Shown here: positions 29,801-38,507 of the stretch, piece after piece
Layout: each line of letters starts with the position of its first letter
Numbering within the stretch: the stretch's first letter is position 1
DNA from: Prorocentrum cordatum
Lineage: Eukaryota > Sar > Dinophyceae > Prorocentrales > Prorocentraceae
NCBI GenBank assembly: GCA_963575745.1
Contig: CAUYUJ010014193.1
Coordinates: 113,841 to 177,840, forward strand
Reading direction: 5' to 3'
DNA length: 64,000 bases
The notes under the pieces: model-generated
Databases searched by the model: none
What the model was told of the DNA's origin: nothing
The model's input: the letters and a program-made list of their open reading frames with translations, nothing else
Made by a program: the position numbers and the translations under genes

Positions 29801-31058
29801 TGATGACATCCTGGGTATGAGTACATCATATTGCAGATCGTGCACGTCCATCTTCATTCAAGCCACCTATGATGTAAAGTTGTCAACAGCATCATCACTT
29901 TCGCATTCCTCGTCTACCTGGCTGGATTTAGAGGTTATCGCTGTTGGTTCGGTTGTTTTGGCAATCCCGAAGAATGAGAACAGGGCTTGGCTCTACGATT
30001 CCTCGCAGTGTCGAAAGAGAGCTACGATTTTACCCTACGTTGGTGCCCTCCCTCGTGGCTTCGCTGGTATCTATAGTATGTTTGCAAATAGGCTTTCGCG
30101 GGCTCGTTCTATGAAGCTATCGGTGTTCTTGGCCTCGTATTGGCTGCTCGAGCTTATCCTCGAAATGTTTCTCCTCGGCTACCCGCTCCCCTTGCTCAGA
30201 GCTATCATCCATCGCTGTCCATGGAGCCTTGAGGTTCGAGACACCCGCAGGTGCTTCCGCACCTGGTGCCGACTCCTCCGCGACACCGACCCTCCAGGAA
30301 TGGGTCCGCCTAGAGGTGGGGGAACCTCTAGCGGAGGCAAGGGGTACGGCGACGGCAAGGGCTTCAACCGGGGCTACCGCGACGACAGAGGCGACCGTGG
30401 AGACGATCGCAGGGGCTGGGACCACAAGCGCCACGACGGCCGCGGTGACCGTGACTTCCACCACGACCGCCGCGATCGTCGACGCGACCGCCGACACGTT
30501 CCTGGTCCCACCACGGACTCGAGCGAGGAGGAGGCGAAGTCCAGAGCAGTGGAGAGGTCCAGGCGCTTCCTCGCCAAGGAGGACCCCGAGTACGCGAACT
30601 TCCTGGTGGAGAGGCGCCAGGCCAAGAACGAGGAGCATCTTCGAGCCCAAGGGCGTATCTTGGCAGAGGCCATGAAGTCGAGCTTTGAGGAGCACATGGC
30701 GAAGGTCTGCGGCCACGGCTTCCCCCCACAGGGGATACCGACACCACCGTCAGCTGCAGCGGGAGCGCATCATCCATTTCCTCCTCCCGCACCTGGAGGC
30801 CAGCCAGCGCAGCTGGAGACCAAGCTCTCGCCGATGGCAAAGGTGTGGCTCCAGAGCCTCGTGGGCACAACACCGGTCCCCGAGCAGTACACCCGCGAGT
30901 CCCTCACGACCTTCCTCACGGAGTGCATCTCGAAAGACGGTGACACCAAGGAGCGCATCAAGTCCATGCTTACTTCGGTGGACGCCGCCAAAGGCCTTCC
31001 CAAGACCCACAAGCTGCGAGCCGTCAGAGTGCTCGAGATCTTATGGAAGCCTGAGTGA
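26604..31058 (+). CDS. GIY-YIG endonuclease / reverse transcriptase / RG-rich polyprotein
   Basis: 1484 codons without a stop. Residues 1-135 lie under ORFs a and b and are doubtful. GIY-YIG, about 282-371: VYILFNSVSIYVGKTN, R311 and H315 in GRLSEH, the conserved Glu in YHFEAHIIRRFNPLGN (E360, N371). RT, about 820-1170: motif A CDADQAYEQC (D921/D923), motif B GLPIGGVFSGVALS (from 1014), motif C YVDD (1065-1068), a WLDLEV turn at 1106-1111, and a thumb-like RGFAGIYSMFANRLSRA. Residues 1233-1300 are Arg/Gly/Asp-rich beginning MGPPRGGG, followed by a charged helical region to the stop; this part could be a separate RNA-binding, gag-like product. Residues 620-725 are low in protein character and coincide with a hydrophobic reading in another frame. 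Likely role: cut target DNA and copy the element RNA. Confidence 0.85.
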   Translation: MDSWSSGSHSNPGSLGSMASENAQSSIQRVWRRLRRTTTAAIPYSIRRLRRGPAQKPPRVPRPRPRQPLQRPAHGNGEAGRLLGVLNHANLCRRCALHPPLLFLGLLLLPGGAGAVPPPEGLHPVRFEFPRPTRGLEGIKVSEAFIQRSLSPLPRRPPLLRYQELVQFVWSLLSSPTALSSLSCLLHYLGQWLFRNTKTPHVLQGQYLFSSIANVLMVAGIVRIHRALQVHPVPPWAQQVVRLLPAEWLHVCKHPSSACRIVEWAQTAAHTFLQHNTIDLTASVYILFNSVSIYVGKTNIRRTRISGVAGRLSEHLRCILCPTYGDGMRPRYALLRQSLGDIMFLPLLFLPTSLAAYHFEAHIIRRFNPLGNHADQSQDAKYKVLRGDYLLSGYRPRRRPRRRPPRWKRIRTTHLPVSPWLQSAQPDVVPVQRRKTQTTPVAELLPGVLSDCAPFSTLYVTQQRDQYALTGELGPLWLWERRRIGLFLAWLARPHAPLRIPRWPIQQLASFLIWAAVLAPDLLQSHHRVFHAYKVLDVILRRLHLPRLRVPTLVLPYELRRGQHLQWFRAEVQRLIDSIKLEDSRKWISPRIRYSFGRQPTWKDRVNAPSFCHRFKVDGVPPPSACTCPPPPLGLRCLPGLWRHPRWPQPQLLLHECAMLVNNWGQKLGIHHHQLRRAVHRIRQGVCSTSWAPSCPLTWCSTSSVSSSSTSGGRGPSREPPPAWGELEQALSVAVTAASDSVLIADDKNADRIWCANGPDLARYILQSISEDPAWKHRPDLCEHDVCTWAWARAVSALPVWLRGPSQLPHPQTPSRPPIVFPLVKSKCFSVEGARICQKVAHSCCRRVIDTSRSPGSLGFRILGRAARSLLHWSKAGNECFDIRQAAEDIRGLRLLLRATPLPRCRRCGCDLFDISVVTCDADQAYEQCGSQAVSSAWAHLRPHIAAAVPTEACLVRKGKRSIVHSSIKSSSMSATAVPSGYYRVTVSDIFKALSVYCWISLVSAFGVIFELKGLPIGGVFSGVALSVLLCFQEFRARHDPSRYVRAGFPQLLDSESHDVAMCRYVDDILGMSTSYCRSCTSIFIQATYDVKLSTASSLSHSSSTWLDLEVIAVGSVVLAIPKNENRAWLYDSSQCRKRATILPYVGALPRGFAGIYSMFANRLSRARSMKLSVFLASYWLLELILEMFLLGYPLPLLRAIIHRCPWSLEVRDTRRCFRTWCRLLRDTDPPGMGPPRGGGTSSGGKGYGDGKGFNRGYRDDRGDRGDDRRGWDHKRHDGRGDRDFHHDRRDRRRDRRHVPGPTTDSSEEEAKSRAVERSRRFLAKEDPEYANFLVERRQAKNEEHLRAQGRILAEAMKSSFEEHMAKVCGHGFPPQGIPTPPSAAAGAHHPFPPPAPGGQPAQLETKLSPMAKVWLQSLVGTTPVPEQYTRESLTTFLTECISKDGDTKERIKSMLTSVDAAKGLPKTHKLRAVRVLEILWKPE
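26866..27438 (+). CDS. Element ORF b, N-terminal membrane-like segment
   Basis: ATG at 26866 in a good context (AAACCATGC), 3 bases after the ORF a stop. The first 45 residues are strongly hydrophobic (AHFILLSSSWVFCFSLVG, then LLKVFILCVSNF), suggesting one or two membrane passes or a signal anchor. From about 27010 the RT frame becomes the more protein-like one, so ORF b may be the true N terminus joined by a -1 shift or splicing to the GIY-YIG/RT protein. The rest of ORF b may be a shadow. No family recognised. Confidence 0.35.
   Translation: MPTYVDVAHFILLSSSWVFCFSLVGQVLSHLLKVFILCVSNFHVQREGLKASRFRRHLFNVLFPHFLDAHPCSATKNWFSLYGLCSLRRLLSHHSPVYYTTLANGCSVTPRRHMFSKASTCSLRLRTSLWLLVLFEFIVLSRCILYLRGRNRWSVFFQLNGFTCVNILPQHAALSSGPRQQPTPSSSTTP
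28423..28809 (+). CDS. Element ORF c, hydrophobic frame inside the RT ORF
   Basis: In the frame one base off the RT frame, 28498-28570 reads LLVFVASLVFGVTLVGLN then FFYMNVPCWS, an excellent membrane segment. After a GGGG at about 28655 a third frame continues as LNFLGAILPSYLVLYIFGI, a second membrane segment, ending at a stop near 28759. Over the same stretch the RT frame is Pro/Ser/Arg-rich and unconvincing. This suggests an overlapping two-pass membrane protein needing one frame change, or a local frame disturbance. No family recognised. Confidence 0.3.
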   Translation: MRLHSATASRLTECHRHQRVHVLHPLLVFVASLVFGVTLVGLNHNFFYMNVPCWSTTGARSSVFTIISYDVQFIAFDKGCAQLPGRHLALLPGALHLRYQVLQPVGAEAPRVSHRQHGVSLSRLCPLP

Positions 31059-31099
31059 CATCAGGCGCAGCTCTCTGAAAGGGCATCAGTGTCAAGTAC

Positions 31100-31366
31100 A
31101 TGGTGGAGTTGGTTTTCGATTTTGGTCAAGTGCACGTTGGGTTTATTTCCGTCTTCTTCCTGGTGGCCGGCCTCGGCTTCCTCCTCTACTTCCTGTTCTC
31201 CGCCCCCAAGTTGTACACCTCCAGGTTTTGCGCCACGAACCTCTCTCTCTTGGTGGACAGTGCTCAGCGGGATAATCATGCGTCTTTCGCTTGTATTATA
31301 TGGCTGGCTTCTCTTCTGCGGTTGCTACGAGTATTTGTTCCAGCCGACTGCCTTCCTGGAGGATGA
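31100..31366 (+). CDS. Element ORF d, small membrane-like protein (88 aa)
   Basis: ATG at 31100, 41 bases after the RT stop. It begins MVELVFDFGQVHVGF and has one clear hydrophobic stretch, ISVFFLVAGLGFLLYFLFSA, followed by a polar part and a second weaker hydrophobic patch. It overlaps ORF e by 89 bases in another frame. No family recognised. Confidence 0.45.
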   Translation: MVELVFDFGQVHVGFISVFFLVAGLGFLLYFLFSAPKLYTSRFCATNLSLLVDSAQRDNHASFACIIWLASLLRLLRVFVPADCLPGG

Positions 31367-31676
31367 CTGGGATTCGGCCCCATACGAGTTCGAGCCATCG
31401 GCATCGTATAGTACCTCTTCGGGCCCTTCGCTTGCGTTCTCATCTCCAGTTACGGCGACTAGCGACACCAAAAACGATTTCTTCACTGGCATCTATGAGG
31501 TCGCCGATGCTTGGTGGACGCTCAACGTTCGGCGCCATACAGAGGCAAAGGTAACGCAGTACTTCCTGTCTATGCTCAATGTACCCTCCCAGATCCAGGA
31601 TCCAGAGGGGACAACGGCAGTCTCGGCGTGGGCATCAAGGATGGCAACGAATGCAGTGGACCGATTCCTTCGATGA
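31278..31676 (+). CDS. Element ORF e, 132-aa protein with N-terminal hydrophobic segment
   Basis: ATG at 31278. N terminus MRLSLVLYGWLLFCGCYEYL is signal-peptide- or anchor-like, then an acidic Ser-rich linker (FLEDDWDSAPYEFEPSASYS) and a helical C-terminal part ending AVDRFLR before TGA at 31676. It is the last frame before the right terminal repeat. No family recognised. Confidence 0.45.
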   Translation: MRLSLVLYGWLLFCGCYEYLFQPTAFLEDDWDSAPYEFEPSASYSTSSGPSLAFSSPVTATSDTKNDFFTGIYEVADAWWTLNVRRHTEAKVTQYFLSMLNVPSQIQDPEGTTAVSAWASRMATNAVDRFLR

Positions 31677-31780
31677 GGAGCTGGACTGAGGGGAGTGGGC
31701 GCCTGCTGTGATGGGTGCGTGAGGTCTTTTACCTCCCACCCTGAATTTGGGCTCCTCCTCCTCCTCCTCCTCCTCCTCCT

Positions 31781-31989
31781 CGAAGACACTGAACGTGTTC
31801 ACTAAATGTTTGCCCCTCTCCTCCCCACCTCGCGAGCAGAGTGACCGTTTCCGCAAGTTTCAGGCTCAGGCGAGTCGGAGGCCCACCGGCGCTCACAGCC
31901 TCTGACTCGGGCCGCGTGCTGAGCCCCTCAGGAGAAAGAAGGATTGGGCTCTCGGTCCTGTCCCACATCTCCGTCCACTGGACCCTCCT
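31781..31989 (+). repeat. Right terminal direct repeat (209 bp)
   Basis: Identical partner of 26167-26375, preceded by a 29-base CTC run and followed by more CTC/CCT sequence. Confidence 0.93.
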
Positions 31990-32132
31990 CCTCCTCCCCC
32001 CCTCTCCCCCTCCTCCCTCCCTCCCTCCTCCCTCCTCCCTCCTCCCTCCTCCCTCCTCCCTCCTCCCTCCGCCCTCCTCCTCCTTCTCCCCCTCCTCCTT
32101 CTCCCCCTCCTCCTTCTCCCCCTCCCCCACTG
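31985..32132. repeat. CCT-rich tract right of the element
   Basis: CTCCTC, CCTCCCTC and TTCTCCCCC units. Confidence 0.9.
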
Positions 32133-32964
32133 TATGCCTATGCGCGCGGACAAAACAATTCTTGGCGCCGGCACTGCTCGGAGAGGCGGGTGCGGAGCAC
32201 ACGAAGGCTGGGGGGGGCCCAGGTCTGGACGCCACCGGCGCGCATCCCCCCCGACACGCTGGCCGCGGCATCCCCAGCGTGATGCAAGTCGAACTAAAGG
32301 TCTGGCCAGCACCAAAATAATACACGGTGGCCAGCGCCAAAACAATGTGTATATATATACACACATAGATATATACATAGCTATATATACACACACACAC
32401 GCTTCAAACCCCGAGAGGCCCGTGCGCGCACAGGAATTATTGCTGCGGGCCTCGCCCTAGCCGCCCTCGCGGGCCGCCGCCGCCGCCCGCTCGCCCCTCG
32501 CCGCCAGGCCCCTGGCTCGCGCCTGCGCCAGGTCGCTGAACCCGTGCGCATGGATAAGGAACCACTGGTTAAGGGATCCAGGGCCTGGAGGCCAGTGGAA
32601 CTCCAACCGTGGATGGGCCATGGATAGCACCGCCGCCCTCATCGGATAGGTAATCCTCCAGGTCTGCAGCCTCCTGGGCGCATTCCTTCATCAACGCCCC
32701 AACCGTACGGCGGATGTCGGAAACCCTGAACCCAAAAACATGTTCCTCTAGTGGGGGCGCATGTTTCACTTCCGCCACCTTCCGTCGCCCTTCCGCCGGC
32801 TCCCGCCAGCGGAAACGGGCTCGTTGTACTTCCGCCGACCTTCCGCCGCCTTCCGCCGAGGAAGAGATGGCATCTCTTTCTATCCTCGAAGGCGAGGCCC
32901 TTTTTGGCAACGCCCCATATGCTGTGTCGTGAAAGACTCGGATGCCCGACAACCTACTACACTG
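32133..32964. other. Unassigned sequence with short repeats
   Basis: Holds a TATATACACACA tract (32338-32402) and CTTCCGCCG units (32760-32870) related to 19160-19285. No gene recognised. Confidence 0.45.
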
Positions 32965-35830
32965 AAAAAATTAGCCTGACGAAAGACCCAACCATACGTA
33001 GTTGTGAATACCGCAATTGTGGAAAAATTCTTCGTTGGCGCCCCCGGGCCACGAAACGAGTGAGGGGTGTGCCGAAATGGGGGGGTGGAGCCGCATGCGA
33101 GCGCAGCCACTGGGGCGCTCGGTGGAGCTCCCTATGGAGCCACGAAACGTGTGAGGGGTGTGCCAGAATGGGGGGTGGAACCGCATGCGGGCGCAGCCAC
33201 TGGGGCCTTCGGTGGAGCTCCCTATGGGGCCACGAAACGTGTGAGGGGTATGCCAGAATGGGGGGTGGAACCGCATGCGGGCGCAGCCACTGGGGCCTTC
33301 GGTGGAGCTCCCTATGGGGCCACGAAGCGTGTGAGGGGTGTGCCAGGGGGTGGAACCGCATGCGGGCGCAGCCACTGGGGCCTTCGGTCCCTATGGGGCC
33401 ACGAAACGTGCGAGGGGTGTGCCAGAATGGTGGGCCGCATGCGGGCGCAGCCACTGGGGCCTTCGGTGGAGCTCCCCAGCCGCATGCGGCGCAGCCACTG
33501 GGGCCTTCGGTGGAGCTCCCTATGGGGCCACGAAGCGTGTGAGGGGTGTGCCAGAATGGGGGGTGGAACCGCATGCGGGCGCAGCCACTGGGGCCTTCGG
33601 TGGAGCTCCCTATGGGGCCACGAAACGTGTGAGGGGTGTGCCAGAATGGGGGGTGGAACCGCATGCGGGCGCAGCCACTGGGGCCTTCGGTGGAGCTCCC
33701 TATGGGGCCACGAAACGTGTGAGGGGTGTGCCAGAATGGGGGGTGGAACCGCATGCGGGCGCAGCCACTGGGGCCTTCGGTGGAGCTCCCTATGGGGCCA
33801 CGAAACGTGTGAGGGGTGTGCCAGAATGGGGGGTGGAACCGCATGCGGGCGCAGCCACTGGGGCCTTCGGTGGAGCTCCCTATGGGGCCACGAAACGTGT
33901 GAGGGGTGTGCCAGAATGGGGGGTGGAACCGCATGCGGGCGCAGCCACTGGGGCCTTCGGTGGAGCTCCCTATGGGGCCACGAAACGTGTGAGGGGTGTG
34001 CCAGAATGGGGGGTGGAACCGCATGCGGGCGCAGCCACTGGGGCCTTCGGTGGAGCTCCCTATGGGGCCACGAAACGTGTGAGGGGTGTGCCAGAATGGG
34101 GGGTGGAACCGCATGCGGGCGCAGCCACTGGGGCCTTCGGTGGAGCTCCCTATGGGGCCACGAAACGTGTGAGGGGTGTGCCAGAATGGGGGGTGGAACC
34201 GCATGCGGGCGCAGCCACTGGGGCCTTCGGTGGAGCTCCCTATGGGGCCACGAAACGTGTGAGGGGTGTGCCAGAATGGGGGGTGGAACCGCATGCGGGC
34301 GCAGCCACTGGGGCCTTCGGTGGAGCTCCCTATGGGGCCACGAAACGTGTGAGGGGTGTGCCAGAATGGGGGGTGGAACCGCATGCGGGCGCAGCCACTG
34401 GGGCCTTCGGTGGAGCTCCCTATGGGGCCACGAAGCGTGTGAGGGGTGTGCCAGAATGGGGGGTGGAACCGCATGGGCGCAGCCACTGGGGCCTTCGGTG
34501 GAGCTCCCTATGGGGCCTGGGGGTGCCAGGGGGTGGAACCGCATGCGGGCGCAGCCACTGGGGCCTTCGGTGGAGCTCCCTATGGGGCCACGAAACGTGT
34601 GAGGGGTGTGCCAGAATGGGGGGTGGAACCGCATGCGGGCGCAGCCACTGGGGCCTTCGGTGGAGCTCCCTATGGGGCCACGAAACGTGTGAGGGGTGTG
34701 CCAGAATGGGGGGTGGAACCGCATGCGGGCGCAGCCACTGGGGCCTTCGGTGGAGCTCCCTATGGGGCCACGAAACGTGTGAGGGGTGTGCCAGAATGGG
34801 GGGTGGAACCGCATGCGGGCGCAGCCACTGGGGCCTTCGGTGGAGCTCCCTATGGGGCCACGAAACGTGTGAGGGGTGTGCCAGAATGGGGGGTGGAACC
34901 GCATGCGGGCGCAGCCACTGGGGCCTTCGGTGGAGCTCCCTATGGGGCCACGAAACGTGTGAGGGGTGTGCCAGAATGGGGGGTGGAACCGCATGCGGGC
35001 GCAGCCACTGGGGCCTTCGGTGGAGCTCCCTATGGGGCCACGAAACGTGTGAGGGGTGTGCCAGAATGGGGGGTGGAACCGCATGCGGGCGCAGCCACTG
35101 GGGCCTTCGGTGGAGCTCCCTATGGGGCCACGAAACGTGTGAGGGGTGTGCCAGAATGGGGGGTGGAACCGCATGCGGGCGCAGCCACTGGGGCCTTCGG
35201 TGGAGCTCCCTATGGGGCCACGAAACGTGTGAGGGGTGTGCCAGAATGGGGGGTGGAACCGCATGCGGGCGCAGCCACTGGGGCCACGAAACGTGTGAGG
35301 GGTGTGCCAGAATGGGGGGTGGAACCGCATGCGGGCGCAGCCACTGGGGCCTTCGGTGGAGCTCCCTATGGGGCCACGAAACGTGTGAGGGGTGTGCCAG
35401 AATGGGGGGTGGAACCGCATGCGGGCGCAGCCACTGGGGCCTTCGGTGGAGCTCCCTATGGGGCCACGAAACGTGTGAGGGGTGTGCCAGAATGGGGGGT
35501 GGAACCGCATGCGGGCGCAGCCACTGGGGCCTTCGGTGGAGCTCCCTATGGGGCCACGAAACGTGTGAGGGGTGTGCCAGAATGGGGGGTGGAACCGCAT
35601 GCGGGCGCAGCCACTGGGGCCTTCGGTGGAGCTCCCTATGGAGCCACGAAGCGTGTGAGGGGGTGTGCCAGAATGGGTGTGGGAGGGGGAGGAGGGGGGA
35701 GGAAGGGGAGGAGGAGGAAGGAGGAAGGAGCAAGGAGCAAGGAGGAACGCGGGGACCGTCTCTTCAAAACGAGGACCCAACAACACAGGTTGGTTGGGAA
35801 ATACGTCAGAGAAACAGGTTCCGCTGCCTA
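32965..35830 (+). repeat. Composite satellite family G, copy 1 (90-bp unit, about 29 copies)
   Basis: A head (AGCCTGACGAAAGACCCAAC, then GTGAATACCGCAATTGTG; also at 61370-61425) leads into a 90-bp tandem repeat from about 33050 to 35665. Most units are identical; a few have short deletions or truncations (near 33340, 33420, 33475, 34475, 34520, 35280). Because 90 is a multiple of 3 and units lack stops, both strands show very long repeated frames, which I regard as artefacts. A purine stretch and the tail CGAGGACCCAACAACACAGG follow, as at 63850-63955. Confidence 0.95.
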
Positions 35831-36515
35831 TCAGCTGCGACGGTCTTGCATGTAATGGGCATGGTCGGGAATCGGCGGACAAAGCGCCCAATCGACTCAT
35901 AGCGGAAATGCTCCATTACACTGCCATGCAAGTCCAGTTGTAGACTTCTGCTTATTGTACGTAGATGCTGGCCCTCTCCAGAATCGTCTGGCGAGATGCC
36001 GGGCATGCTTGTAAACCCTACGAGTGACTACGAGATACAGGCCGACAATACCCTACTTCATGTCATGGGCACGGAGCGCCAGGCACACCCTTCCTGCGTT
36101 TCCCCTCGCACTCGGGGGGGCGATACCAAGTCCCAATGCCAATTGAAATGCGCTGGACGAAAAAGGCAAGGCTCTCTCACAGATGACCAGCACGACAGTA
36201 CATCATGAATGCTTGAAATGTAATGCCACAGCGTATTGGTTACGTCTTGTATATGATATCATGCTCTGTTCTGCCAGGTGCGTCGAGGTGGAGTCCCAAA
36301 CATCGAAGATGATTGCTCTTAAAGGGAGAGACTGGAGGGAGAGGAGAAGGCGAGAAAAGGCTCATACCCCCTGGGTCTTTGAAAATGCCCGTCTCCTCGG
36401 TCGTGGGAGCCTTGTCGGGTCTCTTGTCATCGCCGCTCCCGTCTGGATCGCCGCCGTGGCCGTCCTCGGGGCGAGAGGCTGAGACAGAGAAGAGGTCCTT
36501 CTCATGATTCTTTTA
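35831..36515. other. Unassigned sequence
   Basis: A loose inverted pair (CTTGCATGTAATGGGCA near 35847 and TCCATTACACTGCCATGCAAG near 35911) is the only structure seen. No gene recognised. Confidence 0.4.
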
Positions 36516-36519
36516 GTCA

Positions 36520-36640
36520 TGCTCCTCCTCCTCCTCGAACTCGCTATACTCCTGATACTCCTCTTCATCGTCCTCCGGTTCATCGTACTCCTCCTCCTCC
36601 TCCTTTTCCTCCTCCTCATCCTCCTCCTCCTCAATGCCTT
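36520..36640. repeat. CTC / CTCATC microsatellite
   Basis: CTC triplets with ATC and GAAC interruptions. Confidence 0.85.
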
Positions 36641-36649
36641 TTTATAGAT

Positions 36650-37558
36650 AACTCCTCCCTGTCGCACCCCGAGGCCGGTCGAAAGGGCGGGCCGGGCGTT
36701 TCGTATGAGACGTCCTCACCATTTACTTATGTCCCTGATGCTGAGAGATTGACAACCATGTCACACATGGAGGGCGGACCGCATCCAAAATGTGCCTCTC
36801 GCCTTAGCGACGCTCACATTCGGTTTAAACATGTGTGGAACAACTTCACGGATTGAGGGCAGCTGGTCTTCAAACTGTGCTTCTCGCCGCAGCGCCGCGC
36901 ACATGCTTCTTGCAAGGTTTTCACGGATTGAGGGCGGGTGGCTTTCAAAATGTGCCTCTCGCCTTAGCGCCGCGTTCAATCGCTTTGAACATTTGCAAGA
37001 GTTTCACGGGTTGACGGCGGGTGGTTTTCAACATGTGGCTATCGTTGAAGCGCCGCGCACCTCCGCTTTAAACATGCGCAAAAGCTTCACGGATTCAGGA
37101 CGGTTCGCTTTCAACACGTGGCCTTCGCCTTAGCGCCGCGCACATTCGTTTTTAAAAGTTGCAAGAGCTTTACGGAATGAGGGCGGTTCGTTTTCAAGCT
37201 GTGGTTATCGCCTTGGCGCCGCGCACAGTTGTTTCAAACATTTGCAGACGTTTCAGTGGTTCTTATGGTTCACGTACAACAGGGTTTGTCAGGGCGCAAC
37301 AGGTACGTTGACTCGCGGTGCTGAAGTCAAGGAATGGTGTCTTGGCACGACTCAGGATGGCCAAGACGTAACAATCAGGTTAAATCGTGGCGTCGAAGTC
37401 CTGAGAATGTTTTTTTGGCACGCTTCAAGATGTTCTCACGATTGTCCCACAACGGGGGCAATTCCTCACTGGAAATGACCCTTGTAAGGGCTCAAAAAAA
37501 AGGATCTTAGAGGGAGGGTGTATTTCAATATCGTTGATAAGCCTTGGGTTTACACTAG

Positions 37559-37560
<2 letters not shown>
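36650..37560 (+). repeat. Composite repeat family A, complete copy
   Basis: Head (36658-36725), units of 73-83 bases (36770-37250; CACGGATTGAGGGC-type words at 36853, 36926, 37003, 37085, 37171) and the ~300-base body ending GGAGGGTGTATTTCAATATCG and TTTACACTAGT at a CAT microsatellite. This is the reference arrangement for the family. Confidence 0.88.
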
Positions 37561-37592
<32 letters not shown>

Positions 37593-37690
37593 CATCATCA
37601 GCATCATCATCAGCATCATCAGCATCATGGACAGCAGCATCATCATCATGAACATCATCAGCATCATCATCGTCATCACTACCGTCGTCG
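37556..37690. repeat. CAT microsatellite
   Basis: CATCAT runs with CAG interruptions, abutting the family A copy. Confidence 0.9.
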
Positions 37691-38377
37691 TCATCTTCCG
37701 CATCATACTCATGTTCCTCATTATCCTCATCTTCATCCTCCTTCTCCTCATCATCATCCCCCCCCTCTCCGTATTATTACCACCACCATCACTACAATCT
37801 TCATCGTCTTCCACCCTCTCTCCTCCGCGGTGTGACCCGAGGAGTCCTCGCCCCCACTTGGGTCCAAGGCGGCGTCGTCCGCGTCGTCGCCTGGGCCGCC
37901 GCCTCGGAGCCGCGCAAATGGGGGGGGCGGGGCAGCCCGCACCCGGCCAACCACGGGGAGTGATTTCGGCAATGACTTCAGGTGCCCCCCCCCCCACTGC
38001 GTGTTGATCCCCCCGCTCTGTTCTCATTTCTCTGTTTTAGGATTGATAGCTGCAAACTCATGCCATCAGGATCGACCGACCACCCGACCGAGCAGGAGAA
38101 GCGCGGCGGGCCCCAGCGCGGACCGACCCAGCCGGGCCCTCGACACAGGGGCGGGCTGGTCCGAGCGTCGAGGGGGCTTCTTCCCCCGATTCCATGGAGC
38201 CTCCCTTGGAAGCTCCTGCCCTTGCCTCCTGAGGAGCCCGCCGCATTCTCGGAGTGCTGCCCCGTTTCGCGCAAACCCCGAGTGCACTCAAACCAATCCC
38301 CGGTCCCTTCATGGGGTGCCTCTTGGCCAGCTCGTAATCCCGGACACATTTCTAACGCCCATGGGCCCGAGGCTTAG
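37691..38377. other. Unassigned sequence
   Basis: No gene recognised. The last 37 bases (ACACATTTCTAACGCCCATGG, then GCCCGAGGCTTAG) also precede the F2 copy at 56796, so that element or its target extends beyond the inverted repeat. Confidence 0.45.
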
Positions 38378-38507
38378 GTCGGGCATGTCCTCCTACAGGC
38401 AGATTTAGGAAGAAAGATTGCCCCCCCAAAAATAAAAACAACAGTCGTCCCCAGACTATTGTGTTGACCATGTGTGAATGCTCCTCCTGTAGAGGGACAT
38501 GCCCGAC
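38378..38507. mobile_element. MITE family F2, copy 3
   Basis: 130 bp; left end GTCGGGCATGTCCTCCTACA, right end CTGTAGAGGGACATGCCCGA, complementary over 22 bases with few mismatches. Confidence 0.88.

Larger units (their letters stand above)
26167..31989 (+). mobile_element. GIY-YIG / reverse transcriptase retroelement (Penelope-like)
   Basis: A 5.82-kb element bounded by two 209-bp direct repeats (26167-26375 and 31781-31989) that are identical at every base I compared. Inside lie a long ORF with GIY-YIG then RT, an Arg/Gly-rich region, and several short overlapping frames. Penelope-like elements are known to pair a GIY-YIG nuclease with RT, to carry LTR-like repeats, and in some protist lineages to place GIY-YIG at the N terminus. 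Assignment to a Penelope clade is inference from domain order and the YVDD motif. A true LTR element is less likely because no protease, integrase or RNase H is visible. Confidence 0.8.

Noticed and set aside
33060-35690. CRISPR-like array
   Set aside because: Period is a continuous 90 bases with no alternation of conserved repeats and unique spacers.
33067-35902. Very long frames on both strands through the 90-bp satellite (up to about 860 codons)
   Set aside because: The unit is 90 bases and stop-free in several frames, so long repeated frames are automatic. There is no start context, unique sequence or spliced leader.
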